A stretch of 64,000 bases of DNA from Niallia endozanthoxylica (GTDB taxonomy: Bacteria > Bacillota > Bacilli > Bacillales > Cytobacillaceae), in the NCBI RefSeq assembly GCF_008710145.1, contig NZ_VYKL01000015.1:558001-622000 (forward strand), written 5' to 3'. Each line of letters starts with the position of its first letter. The stretch's first letter is position 1. The notes under the pieces are model-generated. The model searched no databases and was not told the DNA's origin. It worked only from the letters and a program-made list of their open reading frames with translations. Of the stretch, positions 9,154 through 18,091 are shown in pieces. The translations under genes and the position numbers were made by a program.

Positions 9154-10635
9154 CTACTGGCGCGGCTGTCTAATTCGGTTTTGCGTTTTAATAATACTTG
9201 GTCTGATTTGTGAACCAGGTATAGCACGCCGGATTAATATTTGTAAAAACGCCTTTGGATGAAAAGGTAAAAGCGGCCACAAATATGGAGTATTAAAGGA
9301 CCTAATTCTAGATAATAAAATAATGTAGACTGTGACGCCAACTACTAAACCAAGGGTATGAAAAATCGCAACCAAAACAAGCATGAAGAGTCGTGCAAGT
9401 TTATTTGCGATGCTAAGTTCATAGCTTGGTGTGGCAAAATTCCCTATAGCAACTACTGCTATATATAAAATAACTTCTGGGACAAACAGTCCGACATCGA
9501 TGGCAATCTGCCCAATTAAGACAGCTGCAACTAAACCCATGGCATTTGACAAGGCGGTTGGTGTATGTATGGCAGCCATCCGTAAAAATTCAATTCCTAT
9601 ATCAGCTAGAAAGATTTGCACAACCACTGGAATATTCGTTAACTCATTAGGGCCAATAAATGAAACTTTATTAGGTAAAAGATGAGGTTCCATAATAAAT
9701 AAGAACCATATAGGCAGTAGAAAAAGGGATGAAGCAATCCCTAAAAACCTTACCCAGCGTACAAATGTCCCCACACCAGGAGATTGGCGATATTCTTCGG
9801 CATGCTGCATATGATGAAAAATGGTTGTCGGTGTAATAATAACACTGGGCGAGGTATCCACATAAATAATGACATGCCCCTCCAAGAGATGTGTTGCCGC
9901 AACATCCGCACGCTCGGTATATCGGACAAGCGGATATGGATTATACCCTTGTTTTAACAGAAACTCCTCAACGGTTTTATCTGCCATTGTCAAGCCATCA
10001 ACCTTAATTGCCTGGAGTTCCTTTCTAATGATTTCAACCAGATTTTGATCGGCAATTCCATCAATATAGCCGATGGCAATATCTGTTTTGCCTCTTTCAC
10101 CGATTCGCATAATTTCGAACCGCAAGCGCTCATCTCGTATTCTTCTTCTTGTTAAAGCGGTATTAATAATAATATTTTCTACAAAGCCGTCCCGAGACCC
10201 GCGAACTACTTTTTCGGTATCTGGCTCCGTTGGATTACGCCCTGGATAGCTGCGCACATCAACCACAAGTCCTTCTCCTGCTCCGTCTACAACAACACAA
10301 ATTAAGCCTGATAGAACCTGGTCTACTAATTCATCCATTGTCTTAATAGGTGAAACAGACTGATGAACAAGTCTATTTTCAACAATATTGAAAAGATTTG
10401 TTGAAAGCTTCTCATTGTCATTAATTTTTATCAACTGCTCAGTAATTTCAATAATAAAACTAGTATCACATAAACCATTTACATAATAAAAGTGAACATC
10501 CTTTCGTAATATCTTTAATTTTCTTACCCCTAAATCAAAGCTTTTCCCAAGCCCGACTCGTTCCTTCATATATTCTTCAATTTCCCGTACAGATTCAGGA
10601 ATCGGTTTTTTGTCTTTTGTTTCTGCCTCCATCAT
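9154..10635 (-). CDS. spoVAF: Stage V sporulation protein AF (GerA-type membrane protein)
   Basis: About 493 residues from the ATG at 10635. It is a homologue of germinant-receptor A subunits: a large soluble N-terminal part with [27 protein letters not shown], then several membrane helices (from about [19 protein letters not shown] onward) and a basic C-terminal tail. In B. subtilis SpoVAF is an inner spore-membrane protein that helps germination and is not essential for dipicolinic acid uptake. I rejected a longer reading that starts 87 bp upstream, because AAAGGAG stands right before the chosen ATG. It overlaps spoVAEa by 41 bp, indicating coupled translation. Last gene of the cluster. Confidence 0.92.
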   Translation of the reverse strand: MMEAETKDKKPIPESVREIEEYMKERVGLGKSFDLGVRKLKILRKDVHFYYVNGLCDTSFIIEITEQLIKINDNEKLSTNLFNIVENRLVHQSVSPIKTMDELVDQVLSGLICVVVDGAGEGLVVDVRSYPGRNPTEPDTEKVVRGSRDGFVENIIINTALTRRRIRDERLRFEIMRIGERGKTDIAIGYIDGIADQNLVEIIRKELQAIKVDGLTMADKTVEEFLLKQGYNPYPLVRYTERADVAATHLLEGHVIIYVDTSPSVIITPTTIFHHMQHAEEYRQSPGVGTFVRWVRFLGIASSLFLLPIWFLFIMEPHLLPNKVSFIGPNELTNIPVVVQIFLADIGIEFLRMAAIHTPTALSNAMGLVAAVLIGQIAIDVGLFVPEVILYIAVVAIGNFATPSYELSIANKLARLFMLVLVAIFHTLGLVVGVTVYIILLSRIRSFNTPYLWPLLPFHPKAFLQILIRRAIPGSQIRPSIIKTQNRIRQPRQ

Positions 10636-11197
10636 AACCACTCCTTTCCAGTATGAGTTCAACTGCTTTTCGAGTAATCGGAGATCCCTTTTCAAAATGA
10701 TCCTTTCCGGCCATTTTTCCAATATCTCCTATCCCGACAATAAGAGGTACATTTAATTCATCGAGACAATAAACAGTATCTCCGTAAAGTTTCCCCACTT
10801 CCAATTCTTGTATTCCATATTTATCAACTCCATTGGCTGTTATTTCACCATCACGATCAATGCATACATCAACCTTCGTCCACTCTTCATGCCTAGGATT
10901 TGAAGCAACCGCAATAATTCCAAGAATCTCGATATCCTCATGGGCAGCAACATACCTCAATGCCTTTTCGCCAGCACCCTCACCAATAAAACCGCTGTCG
11001 TCAAACATCACAAGGACTGGGTCATATACCACTTTTTTGATTTGTTTTACAATAGTAGAACCATCCAATCTTGATGGATTTCCATTAGAAACAGAAAGAC
11101 ATCGGCCGCCAATTTCCTTTGCTACAATTTCAAGTGACTTACGAGCATACTTATCTCCATCCGTTATTAAAATGACTCGCCTTTTTGCACCTTCCAT
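10595..11197 (-). CDS. spoVAEA: Stage V sporulation protein AE, soluble form (SpoVAEa)
   Basis: 200-residue soluble protein beginning [20 protein letters not shown] and carrying [42 protein letters not shown] and [14 protein letters not shown], all diagnostic of SpoVAEa. In B. subtilis it is encoded between spoVAEb and spoVAF and lies on the outer face of the spore inner membrane. Here the gene upstream is spoVAB, only 33 bp away: spoVAC, spoVAD and spoVAEb are not in the operon. The ATG is preceded by GAAAGGACATC. Its 3' end overlaps spoVAF. Confidence 0.92.
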   Translation of the reverse strand: MEGAKRRVILITDGDKYARKSLEIVAKEIGGRCLSVSNGNPSRLDGSTIVKQIKKVVYDPVLVMFDDSGFIGEGAGEKALRYVAAHEDIEILGIIAVASNPRHEEWTKVDVCIDRDGEITANGVDKYGIQELEVGKLYGDTVYCLDELNVPLIVGIGDIGKMAGKDHFEKGSPITRKAVELILERSGYDGGRNKRQKTDS

Positions 11198-11230
11198 GTT
11201 TTGATGTCCTTTCGGGTAAAAGTGTCTATG

Positions 11231-11653
11231 CTATTGATCAACAAAATAAATCCAATGAAATAAAGAACCTAAAATTTTCCCAAATACAAGCGCCATCAAT
11301 AATATAGCAATTTTATCGTCAACACCTATTCTTTTCGCCAAGATAGGCCAGACGTTAAGTACTTCTGTTAATGCACCTGCCATCATACCTACAAAGATGC
11401 CGCCTGCTAAACCAAAAATAATTAATACAAAAGGAAAAAAGTGAAAATGCGGATTTTGTAATACCGCCACTGTACCTGCAACCGCGCCTATTACTACACT
11501 CCATTCATACCATTGAATCAACTTCATCGTTTTTGTTAATTGTGTCAGTCTCGGGATAATGCCAAGAACAGTTAAAAAAGCAACATATCCGGCACCTACC
11601 GATAATCCCCCTGCAAAGCCAAGAAAAATAATAAATAATGGTTTAATGATCAT
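11231..11653 (-). CDS. spoVAB: Stage V sporulation protein AB
   Basis: 140 residues, four or five hydrophobic helices: MIIKPLFIIFLGFAGGLSVG at the start, then GIIPRLTQLTK, a central helix WSVVIGAVAGTVAVL, VLIIFGLAGGIFVGMMAGA with ALTEVLNVWPI, and a last helix. This is the SpoVAB pattern, a small inner-membrane protein of the dipicolinate channel cluster. Its start overlaps the end of spoVAA by 11 bp. In B. subtilis spoVAC follows; here spoVAEa does. Forespore expression through the spoVAA promoter is inferred. Confidence 0.9.
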   Translation of the reverse strand: MIIKPLFIIFLGFAGGLSVGAGYVAFLTVLGIIPRLTQLTKTMKLIQWYEWSVVIGAVAGTVAVLQNPHFHFFPFVLIIFGLAGGIFVGMMAGALTEVLNVWPILAKRIGVDDKIAILLMALVFGKILGSLFHWIYFVDQ

Positions 11654-12281
11654 GGAGCTTTTTCATACTTTCCTTATTTTCATGCATAATGACATATTGA
11701 TCTAAATCCTGTTGATAATTAAACATCTCAACTTCAAGGGGACTAGGTTCCTCGTTAAGTCTTTTCTTAAAGACATGATTAAAGAATATGATCATCCCCA
11801 AACCTAATCCAATCGAGTAGGGGATTTGAAATAAAAGCGGCTTTTCATTATCTTGGCCTGTAATCATTTTATAAAGTTTTTGGTGAACATTCTGCATGCT
11901 TACATCTTCATGAAAGTTCATAATCGTTAACATAGAACCAAAAAATAATAAAAACCATGTTAGAGTAAATAAAATAATAGATGCTTTCTTTTTCTTATAG
12001 ACTACCTCTACAATGGTTTGTGATGGACCTAATACTTGAACTTCAATGGATGAATCATATTTGGCTATCGCAGCAATCACCCTCATCACGTCAATAATGA
12101 TAATATTTCGGTCTTGATCAGATATGCTGTATACAAGGAGTTGATTTAACTGCTTTTGCAGCACATCTTCGGCAATGATTTGTGTAATATCCTCCAAATA
12201 TATCTTCTCATTAGGCCGAGCAAATACGCGGTTACGAAGCCGAATATAAATCGTTTTTTCCAACACACTCACATCCCACAC
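11643..12281 (-). CDS. spoVAA: Stage V sporulation protein AA
   Basis: About 212 residues. The N-terminal soluble part begins with KTIYIRLRNRV; two membrane helices follow (ILFTLTWFLLFFGSMLTIMN and PYSIGLGLGMIIFFNH) and the conserved tail KKRLNEEPSPLEVEMFNYQ and DLDQYVIMHENKESMK. I place the start at the GTG at 12281, after AAAGGAAATAG. The in-frame ATG at 12299 directly abuts a sigma-G-like -10 element and has no ribosome site, so it would lie outside the transcript. First gene of the reduced spoVA cluster, involved in dipicolinate uptake into, and release from, the spore core. MITE copy B lies upstream, between it and sigF. Confidence 0.9.
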   Translation of the reverse strand: MWDVSVLEKTIYIRLRNRVFARPNEKIYLEDITQIIAEDVLQKQLNQLLVYSISDQDRNIIIIDVMRVIAAIAKYDSSIEVQVLGPSQTIVEVVYKKKKASIILFTLTWFLLFFGSMLTIMNFHEDVSMQNVHQKLYKMITGQDNEKPLLFQIPYSIGLGLGMIIFFNHVFKKRLNEEPSPLEVEMFNYQQDLDQYVIMHENKESMKKLHDH

Positions 12282-12299
12282 AACTATTTCCTTTCTCAT

Positions 12300-12328
12300 T
12301 AGTATTTCTTACAAATTAATCCTCATGA
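12300..12328 (-). promoter_or_regulatory. Candidate sigma-G promoter of the spoVA cluster
   Basis: On the minus strand TCATG (12328-12324), a 17-bp spacer and AATACTA (12306-12300) come close to the sigma-G pattern GMATR-N17/18-CATNMTA. Position fits a GTG start at 12281. One mismatch in each box; the B. subtilis spoVA operon is known to be sigma-G dependent. Confidence 0.5.
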
Positions 12329-12346
12329 ACTCCAATAAATGGTATA

Positions 12347-12510
12347 TGAGAAATAGATTTTTAACTCATCCGTGTGAAATATACATTTCACACGCCGTTC
12401 AGCTTAGCTGAACGGTTGCGGAAGTAGAAATGAAAAGGCAGGAGAAAACGAGTTTTCTCCTGCCTTTTCATTTCTACTTCCGCTTAGATGTGTCAAAAAT
12501 CTATTTCTCA
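12347..12510 (-). repeat. MITE-like cruciform element, family R2, copy B (inverted, variant ends)
   Basis: Outer inverted repeat TGAGAAATAGATTTTTAACTCATC and its near-complement (12347-12370 and 12487-12510, three mismatches). Arms appear in the opposite order to copy A: arm 3 at 12371-12394 (CGTGTGAAAT/ATTTCACACG), arm 2 at 12395-12415 (CCGTTCAGC/GCTGAACGG), arm 1 at 12418-12483 with a stem near 30 bp. Arms 2 and 3 differ from copy A by paired changes that keep base pairing. The outermost ends differ from the GCTTTG ends of the other copies. It sits just beyond the sigF terminator. Confidence 0.8.
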
Positions 12511-12530
12511 ACACAGTTTTCACGTTCTAA

Positions 12531-12563
12531 AGAGACCGTATGGAGCTAAATATCCATACGGTC
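12531..12563 (-). terminator. Hairpin terminator at the end of the spoIIA operon
   Basis: GACCGTATGG/CCATACGGTC stem; its first half is formed by the last sigF codons (DRM). Only a short T-rich tail (CTCTTT) follows, so termination may be partial. Confidence 0.65.
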
Positions 12564-13304
12564 TTTCATTTGCTGCAGTATTTTCTTTTCCAACCTGGAT
12601 ACTTGTACCTGTGAAATCCCAAGTCTTACCGCGACTTCAGATTGAGTTTGATCCTTATAATATCGTAAATAAACGATTAATCGTTCGCGGTCTTCAAGTT
12701 CTCGAATAGCTTCCTTAAGAGCAATTTTATCAAACCATTTCCCTTCATTACCATCATCAATTTGATCAAGCAATGTAATAGGATCACCGTCGTTCTCATA
12801 CACAGTTTCGTGAATGGAGGAGGGCGTACGACTTGCTTCTTGGGCCATAATAATATCTTCTGTTGGTATGGATAAATACTCTGATATCTCATTTACCGTC
12901 GGTACTCGACCAAATGTTTTTGATAATTCATCCTTTGCCTTGCGAATTTTATTTCCCATTTCCTTCAATGATCGACTGACTTTAACAGTACCGTCATCAC
13001 GAATAAAACGCTGAATTTCCCCAATAATCATAGGGACAGCATAGGTTGAAAATTTAACATCATACGATAAATCAAATTTATCTACTGATTTCAACAAACC
13101 AATACAACCAATTTGAAAGAGATCATCCGGTTCATAACCCCGATTTAAAAAGCGTTGAACAACAGACCAGACAAGGCGCATATTTTTCTGCACAATCATA
13201 TCCCTTGCACTCTGGTCACCGTCCTGACTTTTTTTGATCAACGCTTTGACTTCATGGTCTTTTAAATAAGGTTGATTTTTTTCTGATTTAACCTCCACAT
13301 CCAT
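12546..13304 (-). CDS. sigF: RNA polymerase sigma factor F (forespore-specific)
   Basis: 252-residue sporulation sigma factor, the first to act in the forespore. Region 2 carries NMRLVWSVVQRFLNRGYEPD, DLFQIGCIGLLKSVDKFD and STYAVPMIIGEIQRFIRDD; region 3 GNKIRKAKDELSKTFGRVPT; region 4 LIVYLRYYKDQTQSEVA with the helix-turn-helix LGISQVQVSRLEKKIL. It is held inactive by SpoIIAB until the forespore forms. The ATG at 13304 (MDVEV) stands 8 bp after AAGGAGT; a TTG two codons earlier is too close to that site. Third gene of the spoIIA operon, 12 bp from spoIIAB. Confidence 0.97.
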   Translation of the reverse strand: MDVEVKSEKNQPYLKDHEVKALIKKSQDGDQSARDMIVQKNMRLVWSVVQRFLNRGYEPDDLFQIGCIGLLKSVDKFDLSYDVKFSTYAVPMIIGEIQRFIRDDGTVKVSRSLKEMGNKIRKAKDELSKTFGRVPTVNEISEYLSIPTEDIIMAQEASRTPSSIHETVYENDGDPITLLDQIDDGNEGKWFDKIALKEAIRELEDRERLIVYLRYYKDQTQSEVAVRLGISQVQVSRLEKKILQQMKDRMDI

Positions 13305-13316
13305 CGGCAAGACTCC

Positions 13317-13757
13317 TTAATTACAAAGCATTTTGCTTGTTGATAAATGCTTCCTTAATCGGATCTCGGTACCTTTACCTGGCTGCGATTTAACTGTGAT
13401 GTCATCCATAAAATTCTCCATAATCGTAAACCCCATTCCAGACCTTTCTAATTCAGGCTTTGTTGTAAAAAGGGGCTGGCGAGCCTCTTCTACATCCGGT
13501 ATTCCTATGCCTTCATCTTTAATACTTAACTCAACATATCCATCTTCTAGTGAAACAGAGATATAAACAATTCCATTTGAATCACTTTCATAGCCATGAA
13601 TAATGGCATTTGTAACCGCTTCTGAAACAACTGTTTTGATTTCAGTCAATTCATCCATCGTTGGATCCAGTTGCGCAACAAAAGAGGCTACTGTTACACG
13701 GGCAAATGATTCATTCTGGCTAAGTGCACTAAATTGCAACTGCATCATATTTTTCAT
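13317..13757 (-). CDS. spoIIAB: Anti-sigma F factor / serine kinase SpoIIAB
   Basis: 146 residues, GHKL ATPase fold. It binds sigma-F in the ATP form and phosphorylates SpoIIAA. N box [13 protein letters not shown]1 box [10 protein letters not shown] and G2 region [16 protein letters not shown] are all intact. The N terminus [19 protein letters not shown] is nearly invariant in bacilli. I use the ATG at 13757, giving MKNMMQLQF; the preceding TTG is only four bases after GGGGG. The SpoIIAA stop is 2 bp upstream, so translation is coupled and the regulator and its antagonist are made together. Confidence 0.96.
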   Translation of the reverse strand: MKNMMQLQFSALSQNESFARVTVASFVAQLDPTMDELTEIKTVVSEAVTNAIIHGYESDSNGIVYISVSLEDGYVELSIKDEGIGIPDVEEARQPLFTTKPELERSGMGFTIMENFMDDITVKSQPGKGTEIRLRKHLSTSKMLCN

Positions 13758-13759
13758 TT

Positions 13760-14110
13760 TCAAGCAACCCCCAATCTTTGCAAAGCATTTTCTTCTGTAG
13801 GCTCAAGACGAATAATTTTAAATAAGCCTGACATATCAAATAATCTTTGAACAGACGGGGAGATTGCACAAACAACCATCTCGCCATGCAGCTGTTTTAT
13901 TTGTTTATAACGTCCCAGTATAACCCCCAGACCAGAGCTATCCATAAAGGATAAATGTTCTAAATTTAAAATGATATGGCGGATACCATGAGTTTCTATT
14001 GCATTCACCGCTTGCTTTCGAAGTTCATCTGCTGAATGGTGATCCAGTTCTCCGGACAATCGGATACATAAGACGTCTTGTTTCACTTCTAAATCAATGT
14101 TCAGACTCAC
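13760..14110 (-). CDS. spoIIAA: Anti-sigma F factor antagonist SpoIIAA
   Basis: 116-residue STAS-domain protein. Serine 58 in [15 protein letters not shown] is the residue phosphorylated by SpoIIAB and dephosphorylated by SpoIIE; its dephospho form displaces sigma-F from SpoIIAB. The GTG start at 14110 follows AAGGAGGCTAACGAGTA. First gene of spoIIAA-spoIIAB-sigF. A gap of 172 bp separates it from dacF and holds a sigma-H-like promoter, so the operon has its own pre-divisional start and can also be read through from dacF in the forespore. Confidence 0.96.
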   Translation of the reverse strand: MSLNIDLEVKQDVLCIRLSGELDHHSADELRKQAVNAIETHGIRHIILNLEHLSFMDSSGLGVILGRYKQIKQLHGEMVVCAISPSVQRLFDMSGLFKIIRLEPTEENALQRLGVA

Positions 14111-14153
14111 TACTCGTTAGCCTCCTTATATAAGTGCTATTTCCTAGTGAGTC

Positions 14154-14183
14154 ATTTCGATATGTCCTTCTTTATTTCCTTCA
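14154..14183 (-). promoter_or_regulatory. Candidate sigma-H promoter of the spoIIA operon
   Basis: Minus strand GAAGGAAAT, about 12-13 bp, then CGAAAT. The -35 fits the sigma-H pattern RNAGGAWWW fully; the -10 departs from GAAT by one base. In B. subtilis spoIIA is transcribed by sigma-H under Spo0A control; I could not pick out a convincing Spo0A box. Confidence 0.5.
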
Positions 14184-14282
14184 CCTAAACAAAACTAGTG
14201 TCTATTCGCTAAAAAAAGTTATCATCTATTATCTTTTCGACAATCCGCCATTTAAGCATGATTGTTTGTGAAGCTGGCCGCA

Positions 14283-15446
14283 TTACTCACTCCTTGTAAA
14301 TATGCCTAAAGAACGTTTAAATAAGTCCCACCAGCTTGCTTCATCAATATTTTCTTTAGCCAAAAGCGGACTCTTGACCAATGTTTCGCCGTTTTTCTTT
14401 ATTGTCAGTGTACCGATTTGATCGCCTTTTTTAATCGGGGCTTTTAAATCCTTTTTTAAGGTTACCTTTTGCTTTACATCCTCAATCGTTTCACCTTTTT
14501 TTGTTAATAATGAAATAGACTCACTTGTTACCATTTCTACTTTCTTCTTTTGTCCTTTACTAACCTTGGCCGCTCCCATTACATGGTTTCTTTCAAATAT
14601 CGGATGTGTTTTATATTGATTAAAAGCATAATCAAGCATTTTTGTAACTTGTGCATTGCGTTCTTTAGAGGTAGGGGCACCAAACACAACAGCAATGACC
14701 CGCATTCCGTCCTTTTCAGCTGTAGCTGTTAAACAATACATGGCTTCTCTTGTAAAACCTGTCTTTAACCCATCTACACCAGGGTAAAATCGAACCAATT
14801 TATTTGTATTAACAAGCCAAAATTTTTTATCCGTATTTTCACGCAAATATGCTTCATAAGTGCCTGTGAATTTTGTGATATCTTCATACTTTAATAATTC
14901 TTTTGACATGATTGCCATATCGTAGGCAGTACTATAATGATCCTCTACCGGCAGACCTGTAGTATTCTTAAACTTTGTATCTTTTAACCCAAGTTCTTTT
15001 GCTTTTTTATTCATCATGTCTACAAATGCATCTTCTGAACCAGCAATTCGTTCTGCCATTGCAACAGATGCATCATTCCCAGAGCCGATGGCGATTCCCT
15101 TTAACATCTCTTGTACAGTCATTTCCTCGCCTGGCTCTAAAAAGATTTGCGAACCGCCCATTGATGCAGCATATTCACTCGCACGAACTTTTTCATTCAT
15201 GGTGAGCTTACCTTCATCGAGCGCTTCCATAATCAGCAGCATGGTCATAACCTTCGTCATACTAGCGGGCGGTAATTGCTCATTACTATTTTTCTCGTAT
15301 AAAACTTTGCCTGTATCACGCTCTATTAAGATAGCTGACTTTACGTTTTCTGCTAATTGAACACTCTTTTCTTCTGCCGAAGCAAATGGTACAGCAATTG
15401 CTATTAACAGCATAAATGCAAGCAAAATAGAAACAAGTCGTTTCAT
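14283..15446 (-). CDS. dacF: D-alanyl-D-alanine carboxypeptidase DacF
   Basis: 387 residues, S11 family. Signal peptide (hydrophobic 5-22, ending ASA), active-site SMTK at 62-65, SGND in GIAIGSGNDAS and KTG in GLKTGFTRE; a C-terminal beta-rich domain ends in an amphipathic segment expected to anchor it to the membrane. DacF works in the forespore on cross-linking of cortex and germ-cell wall. The ATG at 15446 stands 6 bp after GGAGG; longer readings run back through the promoter. It is immediately upstream of the spoIIA operon as in B. subtilis. The preceding gene is deoB, since pupG is absent. Confidence 0.94.
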   Translation of the reverse strand: MKRLVSILLAFMLLIAIAVPFASAEEKSVQLAENVKSAILIERDTGKVLYEKNSNEQLPPASMTKVMTMLLIMEALDEGKLTMNEKVRASEYAASMGGSQIFLEPGEEMTVQEMLKGIAIGSGNDASVAMAERIAGSEDAFVDMMNKKAKELGLKDTKFKNTTGLPVEDHYSTAYDMAIMSKELLKYEDITKFTGTYEAYLRENTDKKFWLVNTNKLVRFYPGVDGLKTGFTREAMYCLTATAEKDGMRVIAVVFGAPTSKERNAQVTKMLDYAFNQYKTHPIFERNHVMGAAKVSKGQKKKVEMVTSESISLLTKKGETIEDVKQKVTLKKDLKAPIKKGDQIGTLTIKKNGETLVKSPLLAKENIDEASWWDLFKRSLGIFTRSE

Positions 15447-15476
15447 CACAAAACCCTCCATTCTTTCTATAAATTT

Positions 15477-15505
15477 CATTTTTTCCATAAAAACCAAATT
15501 TATAC
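15477..15505 (-). promoter_or_regulatory. Candidate sigma-F promoter of dacF
   Basis: Minus strand GTATA (15505-15501), 14 bp, then GGAAAAAATG (15486-15477). Both boxes match the sigma-F pattern GYATA and GGNNANANTR; the spacer is one base short of the usual 15. The B. subtilis dacF promoter is sigma-F dependent. Confidence 0.65.
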
Positions 15506-15544
15506 AGAAGGTGTAAAATGATGGAAAAGTTTTTTGCCAAAACA

Positions 15545-15583
15545 TAAAAAAGCACAAAGGAAGTACTTCCTTTGTGCTTTTTT
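15545..15583 (-). terminator. Terminator after deoB
   Basis: AAAGCACAAAGGAAGT/ACTTCCTTTGTGCTTT is a perfect 16-bp palindromic stem with A- and T-runs on both sides, starting at the deoB stop. It separates deoB from dacF. Confidence 0.9.
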
Positions 15584-16775
15584 ATTTGATTAGATCCTGA
15601 TAAAAGCTTTTTCCGAATTGAGGCATGCTGACAGAGAAGTTTTCCGCAATGGTTGCACCAATATCTGCAAAGGTCTCTCGTAACGGAAGCTCTTCTCCCC
15701 CTTTCATTTCCTTATTGTAAACAAGAAGCGGAACATATTCTCGGGTATGGTCTGTTCCTTCGTGAGTTGGATCATTGCCATGATCAGCTGTAATAATCAG
15801 CAAATCGTCCTCACGCATGTTTTCAAACACTTCCGGGAGGCGATGGTCAAATTCTTCAAGTGCCTTCCCATATCCAATTGGATCTCGTCGATGTCCATAG
15901 AGAGCATCAAAATCGACGAGGTTAACAAAACTCAACCCTGTAAAATCCATCTTGAAGGATTGCAGAAGTTTATCCATTCCGTCCATATTTGAAACCGTGC
16001 GAAAATGCTCGGTTACCCCTTCGCCATCATATATATCATTTATTTTTCCAATCGCAATAACGTCAAGACCTGCATCCTTTAATTCATTCATTACCGTCCG
16101 GCCAAACGGCTTTAATGCATAGTCGTGACGGTTTGCTGTTCTTTGAAACTCTCCAGGCTTTCCTACAAACGGCCGGGCAATAATACGGCCAACCATATAT
16201 TTTTCATCAAGAGTCAACTCGCGAGCAATTTTGCAGATTTGATATAATTCTTCAAGCGGGATAATTTCTTCATGCGCAGCAATTTGCAGGACAGAGTCTG
16301 CTGATGTATAAACAATCATTGCTCCCGACTTCATATGCTCTTCGCCAAGCTCTACAAGTATTTCTGTTCCACTTGCAGGCTTGTTTCCTATGATTTTTCT
16401 CCCTGTCTTCTCCTCAAGCTCTGAAATTAATTCTGGTGGAAATCCGTTTGGAAAAACGCGAAATGGTGTATCAATATTGAGACCCATAATTTCCCAGTGA
16501 CCTGTCATCGTATCTTTTCCACTTGAGGCTTCCTTCATTTTTGTATAAAAGGCAAGCGGAGCTTCTGCCTTATTCATTCCTTGTATTTCTTCAATAGACC
16601 CGAGGCCGAGCTTTTCCATATTTGGCATTTTCAATCCGTTCATTTTCTCAGCAATATGCCCTAATGTATGTGAGCCCTTATCACCAAATTGTTCCGCATC
16701 CGGTGCCTCGCCTATTCCCACTGAATCCATTACAATTAAAAAGATTCGCTTAAATTTATATGAAGCCGTATTCAT
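15582..16775 (-). CDS. deoB: Phosphopentomutase
   Basis: Interconverts (deoxy)ribose 1-phosphate and 5-phosphate in nucleoside salvage. 397 residues of the alkaline-phosphatase superfamily: metal site [19 protein letters not shown], phospho-acceptor threonine region [14 protein letters not shown], and C-terminal metal motifs [11 protein letters not shown] and [20 protein letters not shown]. The ATG follows TAGGGAGG. In B. subtilis the purine nucleoside phosphorylase gene pupG follows deoB; here a strong terminator and then dacF follow, so deoB is monocistronic or ends an xerD-deoB unit (158-bp gap holding the xerD terminator). Confidence 0.95.
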   Translation of the reverse strand: MNTASYKFKRIFLIVMDSVGIGEAPDAEQFGDKGSHTLGHIAEKMNGLKMPNMEKLGLGSIEEIQGMNKAEAPLAFYTKMKEASSGKDTMTGHWEIMGLNIDTPFRVFPNGFPPELISELEEKTGRKIIGNKPASGTEILVELGEEHMKSGAMIVYTSADSVLQIAAHEEIIPLEELYQICKIARELTLDEKYMVGRIIARPFVGKPGEFQRTANRHDYALKPFGRTVMNELKDAGLDVIAIGKINDIYDGEGVTEHFRTVSNMDGMDKLLQSFKMDFTGLSFVNLVDFDALYGHRRDPIGYGKALEEFDHRLPEVFENMREDDLLIITADHGNDPTHEGTDHTREYVPLLVYNKEMKGGEELPLRETFADIGATIAENFSVSMPQFGKSFYQDLIK

Positions 16776-16878
16776 TCTTTTAATTAACCTCCCTAAACGT
16801 ATCAGCGGCTATTTTGCCTTTTTTATAGCCATTTCCTTTTTAAGCTACCCTTTTTGGGCAGCAATAAATCGTTAAAAG

Positions 16879-16908
16879 AAAAACTGCCAGTATCTTTGGC
16901 AGCTTTTT
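16879..16908 (-). terminator. Terminator after xerD
   Basis: Stem CTGCCA/TGGCAG extended by A/T pairs to AAAAACTGCCA, ending in a T-run on the minus strand, 26 bp past the xerD stop. Confidence 0.8.
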
Positions 16909-16933
16909 AATCTTATATAAATCTCTCAGTCTA

Positions 16934-17827
16934 TTAAGCGCGTGGATGGAACTGACTATAAACGTCCTTTAGCCTCGTTTTAGTTACATGTGTATAGATT
17001 TGCGTAGTGGAAATATCGGCATGCCCGAGCATTTCTTGAACTGCGCGAATATCCGCCCCATTTTCTAATAAATGAGTGGCAAAGGAATGTCTTAACGTAT
17101 GAGGTGTCAATTCTTTCTCTATACCTGCTTCACGAACAATCTTTTTTAATATTTTCCAAAACCCCTGCCGCGTCAATTGCCTGCCATGATGATTTAAAAA
17201 CAGGGCATTATCCTGTTGTTTTTTTGAAATGAAATGACTTCTGCCTTTATCAATGTATCGTTCAAGAGCATGAACTGCTGTTTTCCCAATTGGAATAATT
17301 CGTTCCTTATTCCCCTTTCCTATGCAACGGACAAATCCCATCGTTAAATGTACATCTTCCATCTGTAATCGAATTAATTCGCTGACACGAATCCCCGTTG
17401 CGTATAGTAATTCTAGCATCGCCTTATCCCTTAATCCGTAATGATCACTTGTCTTTGGGGTATCAAGCAGTATTTCGACTTCCTCCAAGCTTAAGACTTT
17501 TGGAAGCGAACGTTCTAATTGTGGTGTCTCAATATGAACAGAAGGATCGTGAACACTTGCTTTTTCTCGAAGTAAAAATTGATGAAAGGCCCTAATAGAA
17601 GCAATATGTCTAGCCAGAGTTCTTGATGATTTTCCCTGCTCCTTCAAATGCCCTAAAAAGTGGACAATATGAATGCGCTGCACATCATTAAAACTGTCAA
17701 GCTGTTCTACTTTTTTAAGGTACTGCGTGTAACTCTTTAAATCTCGTTCATATGAAACAATCGTATTTTGTGCCAGACCTTTTTCTACAATTAAAAAATG
17801 GGTAAAATCTCTTATTTGATCATCCAT
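16934..17827 (-). CDS. xerD: Site-specific tyrosine recombinase XerD (RipX)
   Basis: 297 residues. With XerC-type CodV it resolves chromosome dimers at dif. N-terminal SAM-like DNA-binding domain with [20 protein letters not shown]; catalytic domain with [12 protein letters not shown] (first Arg), [19 protein letters not shown] (His-x-x-Arg) and [16 protein letters not shown] (His and nucleophile Tyr). All catalytic residues are present. The ATG follows GGGGAG. yqzK ends 7 bp upstream on the same strand. Placement next to fur and yqzK matches B. subtilis, so this is the housekeeping recombinase and not a mobile integrase. Confidence 0.95.
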   Translation of the reverse strand: MDDQIRDFTHFLIVEKGLAQNTIVSYERDLKSYTQYLKKVEQLDSFNDVQRIHIVHFLGHLKEQGKSSRTLARHIASIRAFHQFLLREKASVHDPSVHIETPQLERSLPKVLSLEEVEILLDTPKTSDHYGLRDKAMLELLYATGIRVSELIRLQMEDVHLTMGFVRCIGKGNKERIIPIGKTAVHALERYIDKGRSHFISKKQQDNALFLNHHGRQLTRQGFWKILKKIVREAGIEKELTPHTLRHSFATHLLENGADIRAVQEMLGHADISTTQIYTHVTKTRLKDVYSQFHPRA

Positions 17828-17834
17828 TTACACA

Positions 17835-18062
17835 TTACTCCCCATTTAGATAAAACAAAATTAACCGATCAAACCAGCTAGAATTGTAATTATCTTCTAC
17901 AGTTGTTACCTTAATAGCAGAACCTTTAGGCTCATCATAACGATGGTACTCTGCATATTCCTCATTTAACCACATAATAGCATAATAAAAAAGGATTGTG
18001 CATCCTGTAAACAAGACAAATACCTTCAATGTTTGAAACAACAGTTTAAACCAAGTTTTCAT
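17835..18062 (-). CDS. yqzK: YqzK family small membrane protein (DUF4227)
   Basis: 75 residues starting MKTWFKLLFQTLKVFVLF. One N-terminal transmembrane helix (about residues 10-31), then a short charged segment NEEYAEYHRYDEPKG and a C-terminal SSWFDRLILFYLNGE. This is the pattern of YqzK, unknown function, always next to xerD and fur in bacilli. I start at the ATG at 18062 because GGAGGAAG precedes it; the longer reading upstream runs into repeat R1. It is 7 bp from xerD and surely co-transcribed. Confidence 0.82.
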   Translation of the reverse strand: MKTWFKLLFQTLKVFVLFTGCTILFYYAIMWLNEEYAEYHRYDEPKGSAIKVTTVEDNYNSSWFDRLILFYLNGE

Positions 18063-18091
18063 CTTCTTCCTCCAACATAACTTATGTAAAT

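Noticed and set aside
16934..17827. Tyrosine recombinase as a sign of a genomic island or prophage
   Set aside because: Sequence and gene neighbours identify the chromosomal dimer-resolution XerD; no attachment-site repeats or phage genes are nearby.
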